A stretch of DNA of 64,000 nucleotides from WAOL01 sp964399035 (lineage in GTDB: Archaea > Thermoproteota > Thermoprotei_A > Sulfolobales > NBVN01). Positions 34,784-44,084 of this stretch are shown here, piece after piece (the stretch's first letter is position 1; each line of letters opens with the position of its first letter). The position numbers were made by a program, and so were the translations under genes. The DNA lies in NCBI GenBank assembly GCA_964399035.1, contig CAYNPH010000009.1, positions 106,510 through 170,509 on the forward strand, written 5' to 3'. The notes under the pieces are model-generated. The model was not told the origin of the DNA. It did not search any database and worked only from the letters and a program-made list of their open reading frames with translations.

Positions 34784-35260
34784 GTGGATCTTGTGAATTT
34801 CGTTGCGACACTAGGCATAGCCCTGGGTCTGGCAGGAGGTTTGGCAGGATCATCCATAGGGACAGCGAGGGCAGCATCGGCTGGTCTAGCAGTATTAGCT
34901 GAAGAGCCCGGATACTTTAAGCAAGTACTGATCCTGTCTGCGCTACCCATGACCCAGACATTCTACGGTCTAATCTTTACCCTACTAGGTCTCACGTCAG
35001 TACTTCCATCGGTTAGTGAATTAACCGCCCTTAAGGGCTGGGCTTTCCTAGGCATAGGGATAGCGGTATTCTGCGCCGAGTTCGCGTCTGCATGGATGCA
35101 GGGCGTCGTGTGTATGTCAGGCATTATAGAAGTACCGAAAACTAAGGGAGGAATATGGGTACACACGATGATACTCGCGTCCTACGTGGAGCTCTTCGGA
35201 ATACTTGGGCTAGTGTTTGGGTACTTACTCCTCACCATGGTTGCTGGCCTACCTGTGTAG
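34784..35260 (+). CDS. atpK: A-type ATP synthase subunit K (duplicated c subunit)
   Basis: The 158-residue protein is two fused helical hairpins, so four membrane spans. The ion-binding glutamate is E136 in the fourth span (ASYVELFGILG); the first hairpin has LPMTQ at residues 54-58 with Q58 in place of a carboxylate. L54, T57, Q58, Q106 and E136 match the sodium ligands of Enterococcus hirae NtpK (L61, T64, Q65, Q110, E139), so sodium coupling is possible. The start is a GTG after an internal promoter. Half-carboxylate c rings lower the ion:ATP ratio. Confidence 0.92.
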   Translation: MDLVNFVATLGIALGLAGGLAGSSIGTARAASAGLAVLAEEPGYFKQVLILSALPMTQTFYGLIFTLLGLTSVLPSVSELTALKGWAFLGIGIAVFCAEFASAWMQGVVCMSGIIEVPKTKGGIWVHTMILASYVELFGILGLVFGYLLLTMVAGLPV

Positions 35261-35270
35261 GCGATGCACT

Positions 35271-35870
35271 ATGAGTCTAGAGGAACTAAGAAAAAGGGTT
35301 TTGGAGGAGGCACAGAGGGAGGCGGAGGAAATATTACGTAAGGCTAGGGAGGAAGCAGAGAGAATCATTGCCGAGGCCAAGGAAGAATATTACAAGAAAT
35401 TAAGAAACACTAGGAGGAGAGCGCTACAGGAACTCATCGAAAAGAAGAATGCAGAGTATGTTAGTAAATTAGTTGAATTTAACATTGAGCTCCTGAAGCT
35501 TAAGAACAGAATCCTCAATGAAATATTAGAAGAGGTACGGAAAGAACTAGCAGAGCTGCCTATTCCCAAGCGCAGGGAATCCCTTAAGGTTCTTCTTAAG
35601 GAGAGCATTGATAGCGGTATCTTTACCGATAGCGTAATAGTTAAGGTGGTTCCCAAGGACTCTGATGTGATTAAGGAGGTTATTCAGGAGCATTTTAAGG
35701 ACGTTGTGACTGCTGTGGAATTATGTGACCCGGGAAAGTTGGGTGGTGTACTCGTTGAGAGCCTTAATAGGGAGCATGCTATTGATAACACTTACACTAC
35801 ACGGCTTGAGAAAGCAATGCCCGAAATTATGAATATGCTTAACGACAAGATATTCCGTGCTGAAGGGTAA
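35271..35870 (+). CDS. atpE: A-type ATP synthase subunit E (peripheral stalk)
   Basis: Residues 1-90 are a coiled coil (MSLEELRKRVLEEAQREAEEILRK), and 90-199 form the globular head that contacts A3B3 (DSGIFTDSVIVKVVPKD, GKLGGVLVES). The ATG at 35271 is chosen because the longer frame overlaps atpK. Its first part shares an exact 35-nt DNA stretch with atpH (35322-35356). The length of 199 residues is normal. It pairs with subunit H to form the stalk. Confidence 0.93.
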   Translation: MSLEELRKRVLEEAQREAEEILRKAREEAERIIAEAKEEYYKKLRNTRRRALQELIEKKNAEYVSKLVEFNIELLKLKNRILNEILEEVRKELAELPIPKRRESLKVLLKESIDSGIFTDSVIVKVVPKDSDVIKEVIQEHFKDVVTAVELCDPGKLGGVLVESLNREHAIDNTYTTRLEKAMPEIMNMLNDKIFRAEG

Positions 35871-35877
35871 TCCGAAA

Positions 35878-36867
35878 ATGAGTTCAGGAAACTTAAGCTT
35901 TCTTGAGAAGATCAAGGTCGAGTTTCAGCGCATCGTGACTCTCAATGTGCTGCGTTCATTAGGTGAATCTAACTTAACAGACATTGATGCCATGTTGGAA
36001 TCTCTGAGCCATTACTCAGCTATTGAGTGCTTGAAGGTGCGGGCCAGCATTGATTTCCGGAAAGCATCTCTTAAGGAGATCTTCGCTACACTCATGAAGT
36101 GCTGGCATAATGACTTAGTAGATATTACGGAACTAACTAAACCTGGGGATAATGTTGTCCAGTTCATTACGTTATTCATGAAAAGATATGAACTCCTAGA
36201 ATTACTTGAGGCATTGCGGGAGGTTTCGTCAAACCGGAGGATACTAACCCACTTTCCCTTCATCGGTGAGTGGTTGCTGGAGAGGCTCGCAAGCGTTGAG
36301 AGCACGCAACACCTGATATCTGTACTTAGAGAGTATCGTTCCGTACCTGCAATGATGGTGGCTGATGCCCTCATGCTGAGTTCTGAGGGCTCTATTCACG
36401 AACTTAATGTTGACTCTCTACGCGATTCTGTACTTGAGGAATACTGGCGCAGAATAATGTCCGTAGCCAATAGTATTTGGCCTAAGGTGAAGTTCGATAA
36501 GTGCTTGAGGAATCTCAAGCTAATTGATGAGCTTGAGTTGAGAGTTAGGAGAGCATTCCTAGAGGATAAGGAAGTCTCCGCAGAGCTTCCGAAGTTACCT
36601 TCCAAGATTTCTGAAGTCATTGAAGGTAGTGATCCCTTAGAGACTGACTTCATCATTGCTACGCTGAGGTACGCCACGTGTGTTGATGAAATGGCGTTCA
36701 GCCCCCTCTCACATGACGTGACTATCGCGTATATGGTTGCGAAGGAGTATGAGGCATTCCTCCTCTCATCGTTTATTAAGTCGCAGGCTCTTGGTTTGGG
36801 CAAATATTTCCTCGACGAAGTACTTAGTAGGTGGTTGAACGCCTATGGTAAAGTTACCGGTAAGTAA
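35878..36867 (+). CDS. atpC: A-type ATP synthase subunit C (d subunit)
   Basis: Subunit C is the funnel that links the c ring to the central stalk. The 329-residue helical protein has the family's three-fold repeats only weakly visible, so naming relies on gene order and length. It starts at the ATG at 35878, eight nt after the atpE stop; GTG 35857 is in frame but overlaps atpE. Its 3' end overlaps atpF by 23 nt. Confidence 0.87.
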   Translation: MSSGNLSFLEKIKVEFQRIVTLNVLRSLGESNLTDIDAMLESLSHYSAIECLKVRASIDFRKASLKEIFATLMKCWHNDLVDITELTKPGDNVVQFITLFMKRYELLELLEALREVSSNRRILTHFPFIGEWLLERLASVESTQHLISVLREYRSVPAMMVADALMLSSEGSIHELNVDSLRDSVLEEYWRRIMSVANSIWPKVKFDKCLRNLKLIDELELRVRRAFLEDKEVSAELPKLPSKISEVIEGSDPLETDFIIATLRYATCVDEMAFSPLSHDVTIAYMVAKEYEAFLLSSFIKSQALGLGKYFLDEVLSRWLNAYGKVTGK

Positions 36868-37198
36868 GGGTAACGTATGCGTTGTCGGGGACGAGTACTT
36901 CACGCTTGGTTTTGCGTTAGGAGGTGCTGGTGAGAGGTACATAGTTAGTGTTAATGCTCCTAAAGATGAAGTGCTTAAGACGTTAAATACCGTGGTCAAT
37001 AATTTATCCAAGAAGGGTATAACGCTAGTGATTGTGCAGGATAAACTCAAACCTTATTTCGAGAAAGTGAGGCAATCGTTAAGTAAGGGGATCGTTGTTT
37101 ACGTTCCTGACATTACGTCCGCCTCTAAGGCGGAAGTTAAGGAGTATTACTCCTCCTTAATAAGACGTTATTTAGGTATAGCTTTGGAACTCGGGTGA
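36845..37198 (+). CDS. atpF: A-type ATP synthase subunit F
   Basis: The 117-residue protein begins with the Rossmann-like VCVVGDEYFTLGFALGG, the mark of subunit F, and sits with subunit D on the central rotor stalk. It regulates ATP hydrolysis. The gene overlaps the end of atpC by 23 nt and is followed by atpA after 4 nt. Confidence 0.93.
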   Translation: MVKLPVSKGNVCVVGDEYFTLGFALGGAGERYIVSVNAPKDEVLKTLNTVVNNLSKKGITLVIVQDKLKPYFEKVRQSLSKGIVVYVPDITSASKAEVKEYYSSLIRRYLGIALELG

Positions 37199-37202
37199 TA
37201 CC

Positions 37203-38978
37203 TTGGTCGTGGGTAAGATAAGACGTATCTCAGGCCCACTGGTTGTGGCTGAGGGCATGGGCGGATCCATGGTCTACGAGGTAGTATACGTTGGCGAGGA
37301 GCGCCTCATAGGCGAGATCATAGGTTTGCACGGTGACCATGCTTACATCCAGGTTTACGAGGACACCTCAGGTCTTGAGGTCGGGGAACCCGTAGAGGGA
37401 TCGGGGAGTCTTTTATTCGCTGAGTTAGGGCCCGGAATCGTTGGCAAGGTCTTTGACGGGCTTCAACGACCTCTGTCAGTTATTGGGAGCCTCATAGGCC
37501 CCTTCGTGAAGAGAGGTGTGAAGGTCCCAGCACTCCCGCGCGACGTTAAGTGGCATTTCTATAGGAACAATGAATTAAAGCCCGGCGATAAGGTGGGGCC
37601 AGGAACGATTCTTGGGGTGGTTAAGGAGACCAAACTCATTGATCACTATATAACGGTCCCACCAAACATTCACGGTAAGTTGAAGGAAGTCGTTGATGAT
37701 GGGGACTATACCATAACCGATACCATAGCGGTTATTGAGGCGAATGGGAAGAAAGTTGAGTTAACAATGCTTCAGAAGTGGCCCGTGAGGAAACCAAGGC
37801 CTTATGTAAGGAGGCTTGAACCTACTGAGCCCTTAATCACGGGTCAGCGAGTGCTTGATATGATGTTCCCAATAGCTAGGGGTGGTAAGGCGGCTGTGCC
37901 TGGGGGCTTCGGCAGCGGTAAGACCGTGCTCCTTCAGACGCTTACTAAGTGGGCACGCACTAGGCTGAACATCTATGTGGGTTGTGGGGAACGAGGTAAT
38001 GAGATGGCGGATGCCCTCCATAGCTTCCTTAAGCTCAAGGATCCGGCCTCAGGGAGGCCTCTCGCTGAGAAGGCCGTGTTCATTGCTAACACCTCAAACA
38101 TGCCCGTGGCGGCTAGGGAGACAAGTGTGTTCCTAGGCGTTACAATCGGCGAGTACTTCCGTGACATGGGGTACGACGTGCTCCTAGTCGCTGACTCAAC
38201 GTCTAGGTGGGCTGAGGCAATGAGGGAGATCTCTGCGAGGCTCGAAGAGATGCCCGGTGAGGAAGGATTCCCAGCCTACCTAGGGTCAAGGCTCGCTGAG
38301 TTCTATGAGCGCTCGGGAAGGGTAAAGTGCTTGGGCGAGAGCGACCGTGTAGGCTCGTTAACCATAGTTGGTGCTGTATCACCTCCTGGTGCCGACTTCA
38401 GTGAGCCTGTCACACAGAACACCCTAAGGTATATTGGTACGTTAATAGCGCTTGACGTATCCTTAGCTAACCGCAGGCACTTCCCCGCAGTAAGCTGGTT
38501 ACTTAGCTACTCACTCTACGTGGAAACAGTTGAGCACTGGTGGAGAGAGTCATTCCCCCAGTGGAGGAGGCTCAGGGACGAGGCGCTGAACATCCTTCAG
38601 CGTGAGGCGGAACTCATGGAGATCGTTAGGCTAGTCGGTCCTGACGCCTTACCCGACAATGATAAGTTACTACTTGATGCGGCTAGAATGATTAGGGAGG
38701 ACTTCCTACAGCAGAACGCCTTCCATCCAATAGACAGTTACTGCCCGCCGGAGAAGACCGTGTTGATGATGGACGTCATACTCACGTTCTATCATGAGGC
38801 GTTAAGAGCGCTAAATAACGGTGTACCACTCGAGAAGATTAGGGCACTACCAGTAAGGGTTAAGATAGCCCGTATGAAAGAGGTGCCCTACGATCAGTTC
38901 AAGGACACCCATGACGCATTAATCACTGAGATCAAGGACAGCATCAAGAAGTTGCTTGAGGAGGTGAGCAGGGAATGA
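37203..38978 (+). CDS. atpA: A-type ATP synthase subunit A (catalytic)
   Basis: This is the catalytic subunit, 591 residues. The P-loop GGFGSGKT is at about residues 236-243, with the catalytic loop GERGNEM (about 262-268) and the arginine-containing SSRLAE-type segment seen as YLGSRLAEFYERSGR. The non-homologous region typical of A/V-type A subunits lies between about residues 115 and 200. The start is TTG at 37203 or GTG 37209. It overlaps atpB by 4 nt. Confidence 0.97.
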   Translation: MVVGKIRRISGPLVVAEGMGGSMVYEVVYVGEERLIGEIIGLHGDHAYIQVYEDTSGLEVGEPVEGSGSLLFAELGPGIVGKVFDGLQRPLSVIGSLIGPFVKRGVKVPALPRDVKWHFYRNNELKPGDKVGPGTILGVVKETKLIDHYITVPPNIHGKLKEVVDDGDYTITDTIAVIEANGKKVELTMLQKWPVRKPRPYVRRLEPTEPLITGQRVLDMMFPIARGGKAAVPGGFGSGKTVLLQTLTKWARTRLNIYVGCGERGNEMADALHSFLKLKDPASGRPLAEKAVFIANTSNMPVAARETSVFLGVTIGEYFRDMGYDVLLVADSTSRWAEAMREISARLEEMPGEEGFPAYLGSRLAEFYERSGRVKCLGESDRVGSLTIVGAVSPPGADFSEPVTQNTLRYIGTLIALDVSLANRRHFPAVSWLLSYSLYVETVEHWWRESFPQWRRLRDEALNILQREAELMEIVRLVGPDALPDNDKLLLDAARMIREDFLQQNAFHPIDSYCPPEKTVLMMDVILTFYHEALRALNNGVPLEKIRALPVRVKIARMKEVPYDQFKDTHDALITEIKDSIKKLLEEVSRE

Positions 38979-40414
38979 CGGAGCTCTATGTAAAGGAAGT
39001 TAGGAAGGCGTTGAGCGCTAAGGGATCACTACTCTTCGTTAAACCTGTTCCCGGAATCAAGTATAATGAAGTAGCTGAGGTAATTCTGGAGTCTGGTGAA
39101 ACAAGATTCGGACAAGTAATAGACGTATCGCGCGACGTTGCCGTTCTCCAAGTCTTCGGCGGGGTCAGCGAAGTTAACCTAAAGAACGCGCACGTGAGGT
39201 TCAAGGGTGAGGTTCTCAGGATACCCGTATCACTGGACATGCTTGGCCGTATCTTCGATGGCTTAGCGAGACCTATTGACGGCGGCCCTCCAATAGTTCC
39301 GGAGGACTGGCTAGACATAAACGGCGCCCCAATAAACCCAGCCGTCAGGGAACCACCTTCCGAGTTCATTGAGACTGGTATCTCAGCAATTGACGGCTTA
39401 TTCTCGGTTGTTAGAGGGCAGAAGCTCCCTATATTTAGCGGGGCCGGCTTACCCCATAACAGGATAGCTGCACAGGTAGTGCGTCAGGCAAGGGTTAAGG
39501 GTAAGGGAGAGCGCTTCGCCGTAATATTCGCCGCGATAGGCGTAACTTACGAGGAGGCGTACTTCTTCATAGAGAACTTAAGGAAAACGGGGAACATTGA
39601 GAACATCGTCGCGTTTATCAACACCGCAGCCTCACCAGTGATTGAGAGAATCGTTGTCCCTAGGGTGGCCCTAACCACGGCTGAATTCCTCGCATGGCGC
39701 CACGGCATGCATGTCCTGGTAGTAATGACCGATATGACTAACTACTGTGAAGCCCTGCGTGAATTAAGCGCTGCTAGGGAGGAGATTCCCGGAAGGAGAG
39801 GGTACCCGGGCTACATGTACACCGACCTCGCAACAATCTATGAGAGAGCTGGAAGGATTCAAGGTATGAAAGGGTCAGTAACGCAGATGCCCATACTAAC
39901 AATGCCTAACGACGACATAACACACCCTATACCCGACCTCACGGGCTACATAACTGAAGGGCAGATAGTGCTCTCGAGGGACCTGCACAGGAAGGGTGTT
40001 TACCCACCGGTAGATGCCCTCCTCTCACTCTCTAGGCTCATGAAGGACGGCGTCGGTCCCGGCAAGACTAGGGAAGATCATTATCAAGTATTCATGCAGT
40101 TGATAGCGGCTTACACGGAGGGTCAGTACCTGAGAGAGCTCTCTGCAATAATAGGTGTTGAGTCGCTAAGTGAACGTGATAAGAGGTACCTTGAGTACGC
40201 AGAACTATTCGAGAGGAAATTCATAAACCAGGGTGAGTTTGAGCGTAGAACTATTGAGGAGACCTTGGATATCGGTTGGGAGCTCCTGTCAATGCTGCCG
40301 GAGGAGGACCTGAAGCTGATTAGCGTGGAGAACATTAAGAAATATCACCCCAAGTACCGTAAGGCGCTGAAGGGCGGTGAGGTGAGTGTCACAGCAGACG
40401 TTGAGGGTAACTAG
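38975..40414 (+). CDS. atpB: A-type ATP synthase subunit B (non-catalytic)
   Basis: The B subunit alternates with A in the hexamer. It lacks a full Walker A (FSGAGLPHNRIAAQ is at about residues 150-163) as is normal. The arginine-finger region GYPGYMYTDLATIYERAG (about 277-294) is conserved. The 479-residue product overlaps atpA by 4 nt and atpD by 29 nt, so A, B and D are tightly coupled. Confidence 0.97.
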   Translation: MTELYVKEVRKALSAKGSLLFVKPVPGIKYNEVAEVILESGETRFGQVIDVSRDVAVLQVFGGVSEVNLKNAHVRFKGEVLRIPVSLDMLGRIFDGLARPIDGGPPIVPEDWLDINGAPINPAVREPPSEFIETGISAIDGLFSVVRGQKLPIFSGAGLPHNRIAAQVVRQARVKGKGERFAVIFAAIGVTYEEAYFFIENLRKTGNIENIVAFINTAASPVIERIVVPRVALTTAEFLAWRHGMHVLVVMTDMTNYCEALRELSAAREEIPGRRGYPGYMYTDLATIYERAGRIQGMKGSVTQMPILTMPNDDITHPIPDLTGYITEGQIVLSRDLHRKGVYPPVDALLSLSRLMKDGVGPGKTREDHYQVFMQLIAAYTEGQYLRELSAIIGVESLSERDKRYLEYAELFERKFINQGEFERRTIEETLDIGWELLSMLPEEDLKLISVENIKKYHPKYRKALKGGEVSVTADVEGN

Positions 40415-41036
40415 GCCGACGAAAATAGAGTTAATCAGGTTAAAGAAGCGTGTTAAGGTAGCTAAGAGGCTACATAAGGTACTGAAGGATCGCCTCATAA
40501 TACTGACGCAGGAACTCATAATGCTGATGAAGGACGCCGTTGAGTTACGTCAGAGGGTCTGCGATAAGGTGCAGGAGTGCGAGTCCCTTCTCATTAAGTC
40601 AACATCCCTTATCGATCCCTCCTTAATGGAGTCCTACGCACGCACCAGGTACGATAAGGTCGAGGGTGTAATAGGGTCGCGCGCAGTTGCCGGCGTCCGT
40701 GTACCGCTAATCGAGGTTAGGAGGGAAGGTGCGCCTAGAGAGAGTCCGAAGTATCCCATACTGCTGATGCTTGCTAGCAGGTGTTTCGAGGAACTGGTGG
40801 ATCTCACAGCTAGGCTGGGTGAGGTAGAGGCCTCCATAACTAGGTTAGGTGCTGAGGTAGCACGTGTTAAGAGAAGGGTTAATGCGTTAGAGAACGTCCT
40901 AATACCTAGGATGGAGAACACCATAAAGTTCCTGGAATTCAAGTTCGAGGAGAGGGAGCGTGAGGATAAGACTAGGATGAAGAAGGTGAAACAAATACTA
41001 GCGCGGAAGGAGGGGACCGTCTCTGCCTCCACTTAG
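40386..41036 (+). CDS. atpD: A-type ATP synthase subunit D (central rotor stalk)
   Basis: Subunit D is a long antiparallel coiled coil that rotates inside the A3B3 head. The family N-terminus VRPTKIELIRLKKR-like segment (TRPTKIELIRLKKRVKVAKR) and the C-terminal NALENVLIPRMENTIKFLE motif are clear. It begins with GTG 40386 (TTG 40401 also fits) within the atpB 3' end. The length is 216 residues. It closes the ATP synthase operon. Confidence 0.95.
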   Translation: MSQQTLRVTRPTKIELIRLKKRVKVAKRLHKVLKDRLIILTQELIMLMKDAVELRQRVCDKVQECESLLIKSTSLIDPSLMESYARTRYDKVEGVIGSRAVAGVRVPLIEVRREGAPRESPKYPILLMLASRCFEELVDLTARLGEVEASITRLGAEVARVKRRVNALENVLIPRMENTIKFLEFKFEEREREDKTRMKKVKQILARKEGTVSAST

Positions 41037-41073
41037 TGGTGAAGAGTTCGGGAGCGACACTACTGATAAAGTT

Positions 41074-41490
41074 TTGGAGCGCTTACTGCGCGATGAGCTC
41101 AAGGCCGTTAACTACATGCTCCCAAAGAAGAGAAAGAACCTCAAAGAACTCCTCAACGAGGAATATCCCCATGTCCCACTACGTGACGGCAGCGCCCACA
41201 TGTTCAGATACTCTGAACTTCAGAAGGCCTGCAACATCCTGGGAGATGAACTCTGCGGAAACCTCCTCCTACCGATAATCCTTGAGATGAGGCCCGAGCT
41301 AAAGGAAGTAGTTGCTGAAGTTGAGGACCCCATTGCCATAAAACTGATCTGTAGGGTACTCAATATCAACGAACCTGAGAGCCCTCCCTTACGATTATAC
41401 CCAATCCACCTAAGGGTTCTCAGACAAGAGATAGGTACGCTACTGATGTATGCTATTAGCTTCAGACGAGTGCTAGGGGAAGAACTCTAA
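41074..41490 (+). CDS. UPF0216 (DUF61) family protein
   Basis: The 138-residue product has the UPF0216 mark VPLRDGSAHMFRYSEL (about residues 34-49), a family of archaeal proteins without known function. The start is TTG at 41074; there is no earlier in-frame start codon in the gap. It follows atpD by 37 nt and may be co-transcribed with the ATP synthase genes, but that does not show a role in it. Confidence 0.8.
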   Translation: MERLLRDELKAVNYMLPKKRKNLKELLNEEYPHVPLRDGSAHMFRYSELQKACNILGDELCGNLLLPIILEMRPELKEVVAEVEDPIAIKLICRVLNINEPESPPLRLYPIHLRVLRQEIGTLLMYAISFRRVLGEEL

Positions 41491-41549
41491 CACTGCTCTA
41501 TCTTGTTCTTGAATGGTATTGAGGGTCGGTGGTTTAATTAAGGGGTAGG

Positions 41550-41627
41550 TGGGGCTCCGGCCGGGACTTGAACCCGGGACCTCGGGGTCCACAGCCCCGC
41601 GCGCTACCGATCTGCGCTACCGGAGCC
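41550..41627 (-). tRNA. tRNA-His (GTG)
   Basis: On the minus strand the cloverleaf has acceptor GCTCCGG/CCGGAGC, D stem GCGC, anticodon stem CGGGG/CCCCG with loop CTGTGGA (anticodon GTG) and T arm CCGGG TTCAAGT CCCGG. The base before position 1 is G and the discriminator is C, so the special G-1:C73 pair of tRNA-His is encoded in the genome. CCA is also encoded. There is no intron. A TATA-like TTTTAA at 41660-41665 (read on minus) is suitably placed. Confidence 0.95.
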
Positions 41628-41715
41628 ACGCGACCCATTATTTTGTGGGGTATAACGGGTTAAAATTGGTTTCTGCCTAGGCGCTTATAAGCCAGCTTAG
41701 TTCTTCATCATAGGG

Positions 41716-43266
41716 ATGGATGTCTTGGGGATCCGAGAGGTAGGTGTTGAAGTGTTTGTGCCTGACGTGAGCGTGATTACTGACGGCACGTTACGTAGGT
41801 TAGTAATTGATGGGAAGCTTCGGGGTAGGCTCGTGATACTTAAGGAGGTAGTAGATTCGTTTGAGGAGCAAGCTAAGGAGGGACGAGCTGTTGGTCTCAT
41901 AGGCCTTGAGGAGTTAAGGCTGATTAGGGCTGCATGTGAGAGCAGGGACCTTGAGCTCGACGTTATTGAGGCATCGGGAAGGAGGAAGTACTCAACGCTT
42001 GACTCCCTGATACGTAGTTACTGCTTAGACTCGGGTGCGACACTTATAACCTCATCGAAGGTCCAGCAGTTAGCTGCTGAGTCCTTAGGCATTAAGGTGC
42101 TTTACGTCCCACCGCCTAGGGCACGCTTAACGCTACTTGAAAGGTTCTTCGATGACTCGACCATGTCGGTGCACTTGAAGGAGGGCGCACCCCCGTACGC
42201 TAAGAAGGGATACCCTGGGCACTGGTCCTTAGTTCGGTTGGGTGAGTCACCGCTTAGCAGGGAGGAGATAGAGGCGATAGCTGACGAGATCATAGAGGCT
42301 GCCAGAACAACGTCCGAGGCTGTCGTGGAGGTTGAGAGGATGGGCTCAACGATTGTTCAGCTCGGCGACTATAGAATAGTGATTACTAGGCCGCCGATGA
42401 GTGACGGATGGGAAATTACTGCAGTACGTCCCCTAGCCAAGCCTAGGTTAGAGGACTATAACTTACCTCCCAAGCTAGTGCGGAGGTTGGAGGAACGCGC
42501 TGAAGGTATACTAATAGCTGGAGCGCCTGGGATGGGTAAGACCACCTTCGCACAGGCCCTCGCCGAGTACTACATGCGTAAGAGGAAGGTCGTGAAAACC
42601 ATTGAATCACCACGCGACATGAGACTACCACCAGACATAACCCAATACTCCAAAGTGTACGCATCACCTGACGAGCTACACGACATACTCCTCCTTTCTA
42701 GACCGGACTACACAGTATTCGACGAAATGAGGACCGATGACGACTTCAAACTCTACGTTGATTTAAGGTTAGCCGGCATAGGTATGATTGGCGTCGTACA
42801 CGCCACCACGCCCATAGACGCGGTCCAGAGGTTCCTGCGTAGGGTCGACTTAGGTATGATACCGTCCATAATCGACACAGTCATATTCATCGAGGAAGGT
42901 GAAGTACGGAAGGTATACGAGTTAAATATGACTGTGAAGTTACCCACAGGCTTGAGGGAAGCCGAGCTGGCGAGACCCGTGGTGGAGGTGAAGGACTTCC
43001 TCACAGGTCAGCTAGAGTACGAGATATACACATTCGGCGAGCAAACAATAGTTGTCCCGGTCAGGGGACTCGGGATCACTGGGTTAGAGAACAGGTTACG
43101 CAGGATACTCCATAACATCGTGCCGACAGCCGAGATCCGTGTAGAGGGCAGTAACGTCACGATACTCGTTCCCAGAGAGGATCTCAGGTCACTCAAGAGG
43201 CTAAGGAGAAAGTTAAGGAAGCTTGAAAGCGAGTACGGCATAACTATATCACTGAAGCTAATATAG
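41716..43266 (+). CDS. PINc-domain ATPase (COG1855)
   Basis: An N-terminal PIN-like domain (VPDVSVITDGTL, about residues 15-26) is followed by a type II/IV secretion-type ATPase core with Walker A GAPGMGKTT (269-277) and TVFDEMRTDDDF, then a C-terminal KH-like region (residues 440-516). This is the archaeal COG1855 family (PINc/VapC ATPase). The PIN domain suggests RNA cleavage driven or guided by the ATPase, but no substrate is known. The gene stands 89 nt after tRNA-His on the opposite strand. Confidence 0.87.
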   Translation: MDVLGIREVGVEVFVPDVSVITDGTLRRLVIDGKLRGRLVILKEVVDSFEEQAKEGRAVGLIGLEELRLIRAACESRDLELDVIEASGRRKYSTLDSLIRSYCLDSGATLITSSKVQQLAAESLGIKVLYVPPPRARLTLLERFFDDSTMSVHLKEGAPPYAKKGYPGHWSLVRLGESPLSREEIEAIADEIIEAARTTSEAVVEVERMGSTIVQLGDYRIVITRPPMSDGWEITAVRPLAKPRLEDYNLPPKLVRRLEERAEGILIAGAPGMGKTTFAQALAEYYMRKRKVVKTIESPRDMRLPPDITQYSKVYASPDELHDILLLSRPDYTVFDEMRTDDDFKLYVDLRLAGIGMIGVVHATTPIDAVQRFLRRVDLGMIPSIIDTVIFIEEGEVRKVYELNMTVKLPTGLREAELARPVVEVKDFLTGQLEYEIYTFGEQTIVVPVRGLGITGLENRLRRILHNIVPTAEIRVEGSNVTILVPREDLRSLKRLRRKLRKLESEYGITISLKLI

Positions 43267-43304
43267 TAAGCAGCATAAGCAGTAGTTATGAGGTAGCGGC
43301 ATCC

Positions 43305-43697
43305 ATGCTCCACGAAGCTCGAGGATATATGAGGACCCTAACCTACTTATCTAGTGATAACTTAGACATACCGCCGCGATCTAAGGCAGCAATACGTGAG
43401 AGGAGAGTAGTAAGGGTAAGTGTTAAAGATAGAAGCTTCACTTTCTTTAAAGGTAGGGATCGCGACTACTTCATCGTGAGGGGACTCTTCTGCACGTGCA
43501 AGGACTTCGAGTTTAACGTCGTGTTACGCCGTAGGAGACCCGCCTGCTATCACCTCGTGGCGACTGAGGTTGCTGAGAGGAAAGGTACCGTTAAGGAACT
43601 CCAGTTGAGCATCGACGAATTTTACGACATAGTGTACGAACTAGTTCTTGAGGGTAAGTCTAATACCTTGCGCAGGTTACTTCTCAAGCGGCGGTAA
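43305..43697 (+). CDS. SWIM zinc-finger protein
   Basis: The SWIM motif CxCx(n)CxH is visible as CTCKDFEFNVVLRRRRPACYH (about residues 65-85), with a 17-residue spacer. The basic N-terminal half suggests nucleic-acid binding. At 130 residues it is a stand-alone SWIM protein; related archaeal ones are linked to DNA recombination (Sws1-like), but I cannot tell if this is one. It lies 38 nt after the PINc ATPase gene and before the Elf1 gene. Confidence 0.82.
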   Translation: MLHEARGYMRTLTYLSSDNLDIPPRSKAAIRERRVVRVSVKDRSFTFFKGRDRDYFIVRGLFCTCKDFEFNVVLRRRRPACYHLVATEVAERKGTVKELQLSIDEFYDIVYELVLEGKSNTLRRLLLKRR

Positions 43698-43738
43698 CTT
43701 AATTACGGGCTCCACGTATCCCCTAACACGGTGATTTG

Positions 43739-44074
43739 ATGGGTAGGCGCAGGAGGAAACGCTATAAGAAGATGGGTCAGCAGAGGCGCCGACTACCTAA
43801 AGTATTTCAATGCCCCGCCTGCGGGTTACCTAACCTAGTTATCGACGTTGAGGAATACACCGTTAACGAGGGGGATGAGGGACTCACTAGGAAAAGGGCC
43901 GTAATTAAGTGCCTTAACCCTTCATGCGGACTACGCGCAACTATGGAGGATATACCCCCGATACTTGACGCAGTGGACATATACTCGAAGTTCCTAGATA
44001 AGTTCACCTCCGGTGAAATTGAAGTAACTTACGAGACCCCAGAGGAGGAAAGCGTTGAGGAGGACACGGAGTAG
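43739..44074 (+). CDS. Transcription elongation factor Elf1-like, zinc-binding
   Basis: After a basic start (GRRRRKRYKKMGQQRRR) there is CPACG (about residues 24-28) and CLNPSCG (about 56-62), which form a zinc ribbon as in Elf1. The C-terminus is acidic (EEESVEEDTE). Elf1 assists RNA polymerase through obstacles in eukaryotes; archaeal homologues are assumed to do the same. The ATG at 43739 is preferred to the TTG three bases up. It overlaps the longest reading of the GGGP synthase gene. Confidence 0.82.
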   Translation: MGRRRRKRYKKMGQQRRRLPKVFQCPACGLPNLVIDVEEYTVNEGDEGLTRKRAVIKCLNPSCGLRATMEDIPPILDAVDIYSKFLDKFTSGEIEVTYETPEEESVEEDTE

Positions 44075-44084
44075 CTGGTCATCA

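Noticed and set aside
41036..41278. Plus-strand ORF of 80 codons overlapping the UPF0216 gene
   Set aside because: The other frame matches UPF0216; this one gives no motif.
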